From Rickettsiales bacterium (lineage in GTDB: Bacteria; Pseudomonadota; Alphaproteobacteria; Rickettsiales; UBA1997): a stretch of DNA of 8,804 nt. Below the pieces are notes generated by a model. The model was given only the letters and a program-made list of their open reading frames with translations. It made no database searches and had not been told where the DNA came from. Below, in pieces: positions 7,101 to 8,804 of this stretch. Position numbers and translations under genes: made by a program. Position 1 is the first letter of the stretch. Every line of letters begins with the position of its first letter. Location: the NCBI GenBank assembly GCA_028040005.1, contig JAOFKK010000038.1, positions 1 to 8,804 on the forward strand. The letters are read 5' to 3'.

Positions 7101-7445
7101 CATTTTGACATTATATTTATCTAAAATACCTTTCTTTTCCAACTCTAAAGCACAATTTAAGGCAGTTTGACCACCTACAGTTGGTAAAACAGCATCTGGC
7201 TTTTCCTTAGCAATGATTTTTTCAACCACTTCTGGAGTAATTGGCTCAATATAGGTGCGATCAGCAGTTTGCTGATCTGTCATGATAGTTGCGGGATTAG
7301 AATTAATTAAAATAGTTTTATAACCCTCGCTTTTTAAAGCCTTACAAGCCTGGGTTCCTGAATAATCAAATTCACAGGCTTGACCAATAACAATTGGGCC
7401 AGCGCCAATGATTAAAATTGATTTTATATCACTATTTTTTGGCAT
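4137..7445 (-). CDS. carB: Carbamoyl-phosphate synthase large subunit
   Basis: CarB uses two ATP, bicarbonate and the ammonia delivered by CarA to make carbamoyl phosphate for pyrimidine and arginine synthesis; it is cytoplasmic. The frame is complete at 1102 residues (E. coli ~1073). The carboxyphosphate half (1-~400) has IIGAGPIVIGQACEFDYSG (12-30), RPSFTLGGSGGG (169-180) and EMNPRVSRSSALASKATG (299-316). An oligomerisation region follows (~400-555). The carbamoyl-phosphate half has GGGPNRIGQGIEFDYA (575-590), RPSNVLGGRAME (728-739) and EVNPRASRTAPFVAKATG (854-871). The MGS-like allosteric domain (~940-1102) keeps T990/T993 (ATINT), K1010 and N1032, at positions corresponding to effector-binding residues of the E. 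coli enzyme; the last E. coli threonine there is replaced by S1034. The ATG at 7443-7445 lies inside the end of carA, overlapping it by 14 nt, so translation is probably coupled. Confidence 0.98.
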   Translation of the reverse strand: MPKNSDIKSILIIGAGPIVIGQACEFDYSGTQACKALKSEGYKTILINSNPATIMTDQQTADRTYIEPITPEVVEKIIAKEKPDAVLPTVGGQTALNCALELEKKGILDKYNVKMIGADSKAIKKAEDRELFNKAMAKIGLEVPKNAVINSLEQALEIVQEIGLPAIIRPSFTLGGSGGGIAETMSEFKKIVKNGLNLSPVGEVQIDESIIGWKEYEMEVIRDSKDNAIIICSIENIDPMGIHTGDSITVAPALTLTDKEYQKMRNASIAVIREIGVETGGSNVQFAVNPEDGRLVVIEMNPRVSRSSALASKATGFPIAKVAALLAIGYSLDEIQNDITKVTPASFEPTIDYVVTKVPRFTFEKFQDANPILSSAMRSVGEAMAIGRNFAESIQKALCSMEIGLDGFTEVEVEGILITNSIEQNQEIIKEKLKHFSPNRILLIAQALRYNISISDICQITHYDKWFVEQISKIVNEEAKIRKNGIKNDKAELLRLKKLGFSDSRLGKLTGKGEFDISKLRQKLEVNPVYKRIDTCSAEFQSFTKYMYSCYEGDHITGSECEAEISDKKKVIILGGGPNRIGQGIEFDYACVHACFTLSDAGYETIMINCNPETVSTDYDTSDRLYFEPMSAEYVLEIIRKEQEKGNLVGVIAQFGGQTALKLAKYISQFNLPILGTPFDKIDLAEDRERFQKLLHKINLIQPKNDICHKLEEIEDSVNKITYPVVIRPSNVLGGRAMEIIYNKESLTKYIKQNKAVILDGPILIDKFLENAIEIDVDALSDGKDVEIVGIMQHIEEAGIHSGDSACCLPPFSLTQDQIQQIKTSIIKLATEIGVCGLMNVQYAIKDNQLYIIEVNPRASRTAPFVAKATGINIIKIASLLMVGHKLSEFNLKDAINYSEKYYSVKEVVFPFVRFSNTDILLGPEMKSTGEVMGVDEDFDIAFFKAQLGVSPKILEKEGALISVKEKDKTLELFGIVKNLQECGYKIYATINTEKFLSLEGLKDVTRVNKESDGGYNVVDLANDGKISLAINTSSDSLSITRSFGLRRAMLMNQVFCFTTINAARYISRSIKKIHENEGEFDIVCLQDMGIDTEKIRDFGII

Positions 7446-8601
7446 CTAATATATTATTTTTGAAGTTTTCAAAGAGATATCGGCTATCATGAGGCCCAGG
7501 AGAGCTTTCTGGATGATATTGTACCGAAAATACAGGTTTATTTTTAAATTTAATGCCTTGAATTGTTTGATCAAAAAGAGAAATATGAGTAATTTCAATA
7601 TTATCTGGGATATTTTGATTGTCAGCACAAAAACCGTGATTTTGACTGGTAATTTCTACCAGATTATTTTCTAAATTTTTAACCGGATGGTTAGCCCCTC
7701 TATGACCTTGATGCATTTTAATAGTTTGCAAGCCAGAGGCTAAGCAAAGTAATTGATGACCTAAGCAAATACCAAAAATTGGAATGTTTTTTTCAAGTAA
7801 TTTTTTAATGATAGGAACAGCATATTTAGCAGTTGCCAAAGGATCGCCCGGTCCATTAGAAAGGAAAACACCGTCAAAATTAGTAGCCATAATATCTTCA
7901 AAAGAAGAATTTGCTGGTAAGATTGTTAAATCAAAATTTTGCTGGGCCAGACATCTTAAGATATTTTCCTTAATACCAAAATCAATAATGGTAATTTTAT
8001 ATTTTTTATCAGTAGCAGTAATTTTTGTAGCTGTAAAATCAGATAAATTATATAATTTTTGATCCCAATTGTAATTTTGATCTGTTGTAACTTTTGAAGC
8101 TAAATCAACATTTTGTAAAGTTGGAATATCAGTAATTTTAGATACTAATTGATCAATATCAATTATTTCACCTTTTTTAGCAAAGTAAATAATACAATTG
8201 CGCGCACCCTTATCACGAATATTTTTAGTCAAAGCGCGAGTATCAATATTGCAAATACCAGTTAAATTATGATTAATAAGCCAATCATTAAGGTTATTTT
8301 GACTTCTAAAGTTAGAATCTTCGGTGATTTCATCACGAATAATTAAGCCTTTGCAATAAGGTTTTTTGGATTCATTATCAATGTCATTGCAACCAACATT
8401 ACCAATATGGGGGAAGGTAAAAGTGATTATTTGTCCAGCATAAGATGGGTCAGTTAAAATTTCTTGATAACCGGTGATAGAAGTATTAAAACAAATTTCA
8501 CCAATTACTTGGCCATTAACGCCAATACCTTTCCCGAAAAAAAAACTACCATCAGAAAGACAAATGACGGAATTTAAATTTTCATCGGCTGTTATTTTCA
8601 T
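7432..8601 (-). CDS. carA: Carbamoyl-phosphate synthase small (glutaminase) subunit
   Basis: CarA hydrolyses glutamine and channels the ammonia to CarB. The protein has 389 residues, normal for the family. The N-terminal CPSase domain (~10-145) contains FNTSITGYQEILTDPSYAGQ and RALTKNIRDKGA. The class I glutamine amidotransferase domain (~203-385) contains DFGIKENILR, LSNGPGDP (247-254), the nucleophile Cys279 in FGICLGHQL, and the His363/Glu365 pair in QYHPESSPGPHDS. All catalytic residues are present. The ATG at 8599-8601 is preceded by a strong promoter with a leader of about 30 nt and no clear ribosome-binding site. It is the first gene of a carA-carB-small membrane protein operon. Confidence 0.98.
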   Translation of the reverse strand: MKITADENLNSVICLSDGSFFFGKGIGVNGQVIGEICFNTSITGYQEILTDPSYAGQIITFTFPHIGNVGCNDIDNESKKPYCKGLIIRDEITEDSNFRSQNNLNDWLINHNLTGICNIDTRALTKNIRDKGARNCIIYFAKKGEIIDIDQLVSKITDIPTLQNVDLASKVTTDQNYNWDQKLYNLSDFTATKITATDKKYKITIIDFGIKENILRCLAQQNFDLTILPANSSFEDIMATNFDGVFLSNGPGDPLATAKYAVPIIKKLLEKNIPIFGICLGHQLLCLASGLQTIKMHQGHRGANHPVKNLENNLVEITSQNHGFCADNQNIPDNIEITHISLFDQTIQGIKFKNKPVFSVQYHPESSPGPHDSRYLFENFKNNILDAKK

Positions 8602-8640
8602 TAGATCTAATCAATATATTCTTTACATTTTGCTTAAAAA

Positions 8641-8669
8641 ATTATAAATGCGATAGATATGTTAGTCAA
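8641..8669 (-). promoter_or_regulatory. Near-consensus sigma-70 promoter of the carAB operon
   Basis: On the minus strand TTGACT (8664-8669) and TATAAT (8641-8646) are separated by exactly 17 nt, giving 5/6 and 6/6 matches. Transcription would begin near 8634 and give a leader of about 33 nt before carA. No attenuator hairpin or pyrimidine-box arrangement is visible in this short leader, so control would have to act on initiation. Confidence 0.8.
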
Positions 8670-8710
8670 GTGGCAGAATGATAAAATGGAAATTGATAGA
8701 ATATTATCCT

Positions 8711-8740
8711 AAAACGCATAACGTAAAGTTATGTATGCGT
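8711..8740 (-). terminator. Probable intrinsic terminator upstream of the carA promoter
   Basis: On the minus strand ACGCATACATAAC, a short loop, then GTTATGCGT form a stem with a two-base bulge (8714-8740), followed directly by TTTT (8711-8714). It would insulate carA from a minus-strand gene beyond the window. On that strand 31 codons are open from the window edge to a TAG at 8709-8711, but I do not recognise them. The rest of 8741-8804 holds only a G-rich stretch with CAGGAGG twice (8743-8749, 8780-8786). Confidence 0.45.
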
Positions 8741-8804
8741 TGCAGGAGGGGGTAAATTGATTGGTTTTAATGTGTGTGACAGGAGGTAACTGGATTAGCC
8801 GTTT

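Noticed and set aside
6721..8062. Several + strand frames of 60-92 codons opposite carB and carA, and a short minus-strand one within carA
   Set aside because: They lie wholly within strongly conserved genes in other frames and show no features of their own.
8709..8804. 31 open codons on the minus strand running in from the right edge and ending in the stem-loop
   Set aside because: The length is within chance and the peptide matches nothing I recognise, so I did not list it as a gene although the following hairpin is compatible with a gene end.

Overview
This A+T-rich window reads like an intracellular alphaproteobacterium, most likely a member of Rickettsiales. CarA, CarB and GatA have an alphaproteobacterial look, Shine-Dalgarno signals are weak or absent, and phage-type BRO/RhuM genes sit next to a rearranged tRNA locus. 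The order-level call is inference from sequence character, not from a search.

Layout. Bases 2-172 hold the broken end of a RhuM-family gene. Then come two tightly coupled + strand genes: an unrecognised 217-residue protein (360-1013) and a BRO-N protein with a DinD-like C-terminal half (1015-1854). A stem-loop region separates them from a convergent gatA (2016-3362, minus strand). This gatA keeps the whole amidase catalytic triad, but its normal first ~55-60 residues are replaced by about 22 residues read from a tRNA-derived repeat. Behind it lie two perfect tandem copies of a 184-bp unit (3289-3656), each starting with 36 bp of the 3' end and flank of the real tRNA-Ser(GCU) gene at 3674-3765. 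Each unit also carries a 16-nt piece of the same tRNA in inverted orientation. The locus looks like the scar of repeated integration or recombination at the tRNA 3' end.

The rest, all on the minus strand, is an ordinary pyrimidine/arginine-supply operon: carA (7432-8601), carB (4137-7445, overlapping carA by 14 nt), then a small single-pass membrane protein (3839-4126). A near-consensus sigma-70 promoter (TTGACT, 17 nt, TATAAT) lies just upstream of carA. CarA and CarB together make carbamoyl phosphate from glutamine, bicarbonate and ATP.

The most unusual part is 3289-3705: tandem tRNA-end repeats, an internal inversion, and a housekeeping gene whose start codon now lies inside the repeat. 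The accessory part with the least-known content is 1-1860.
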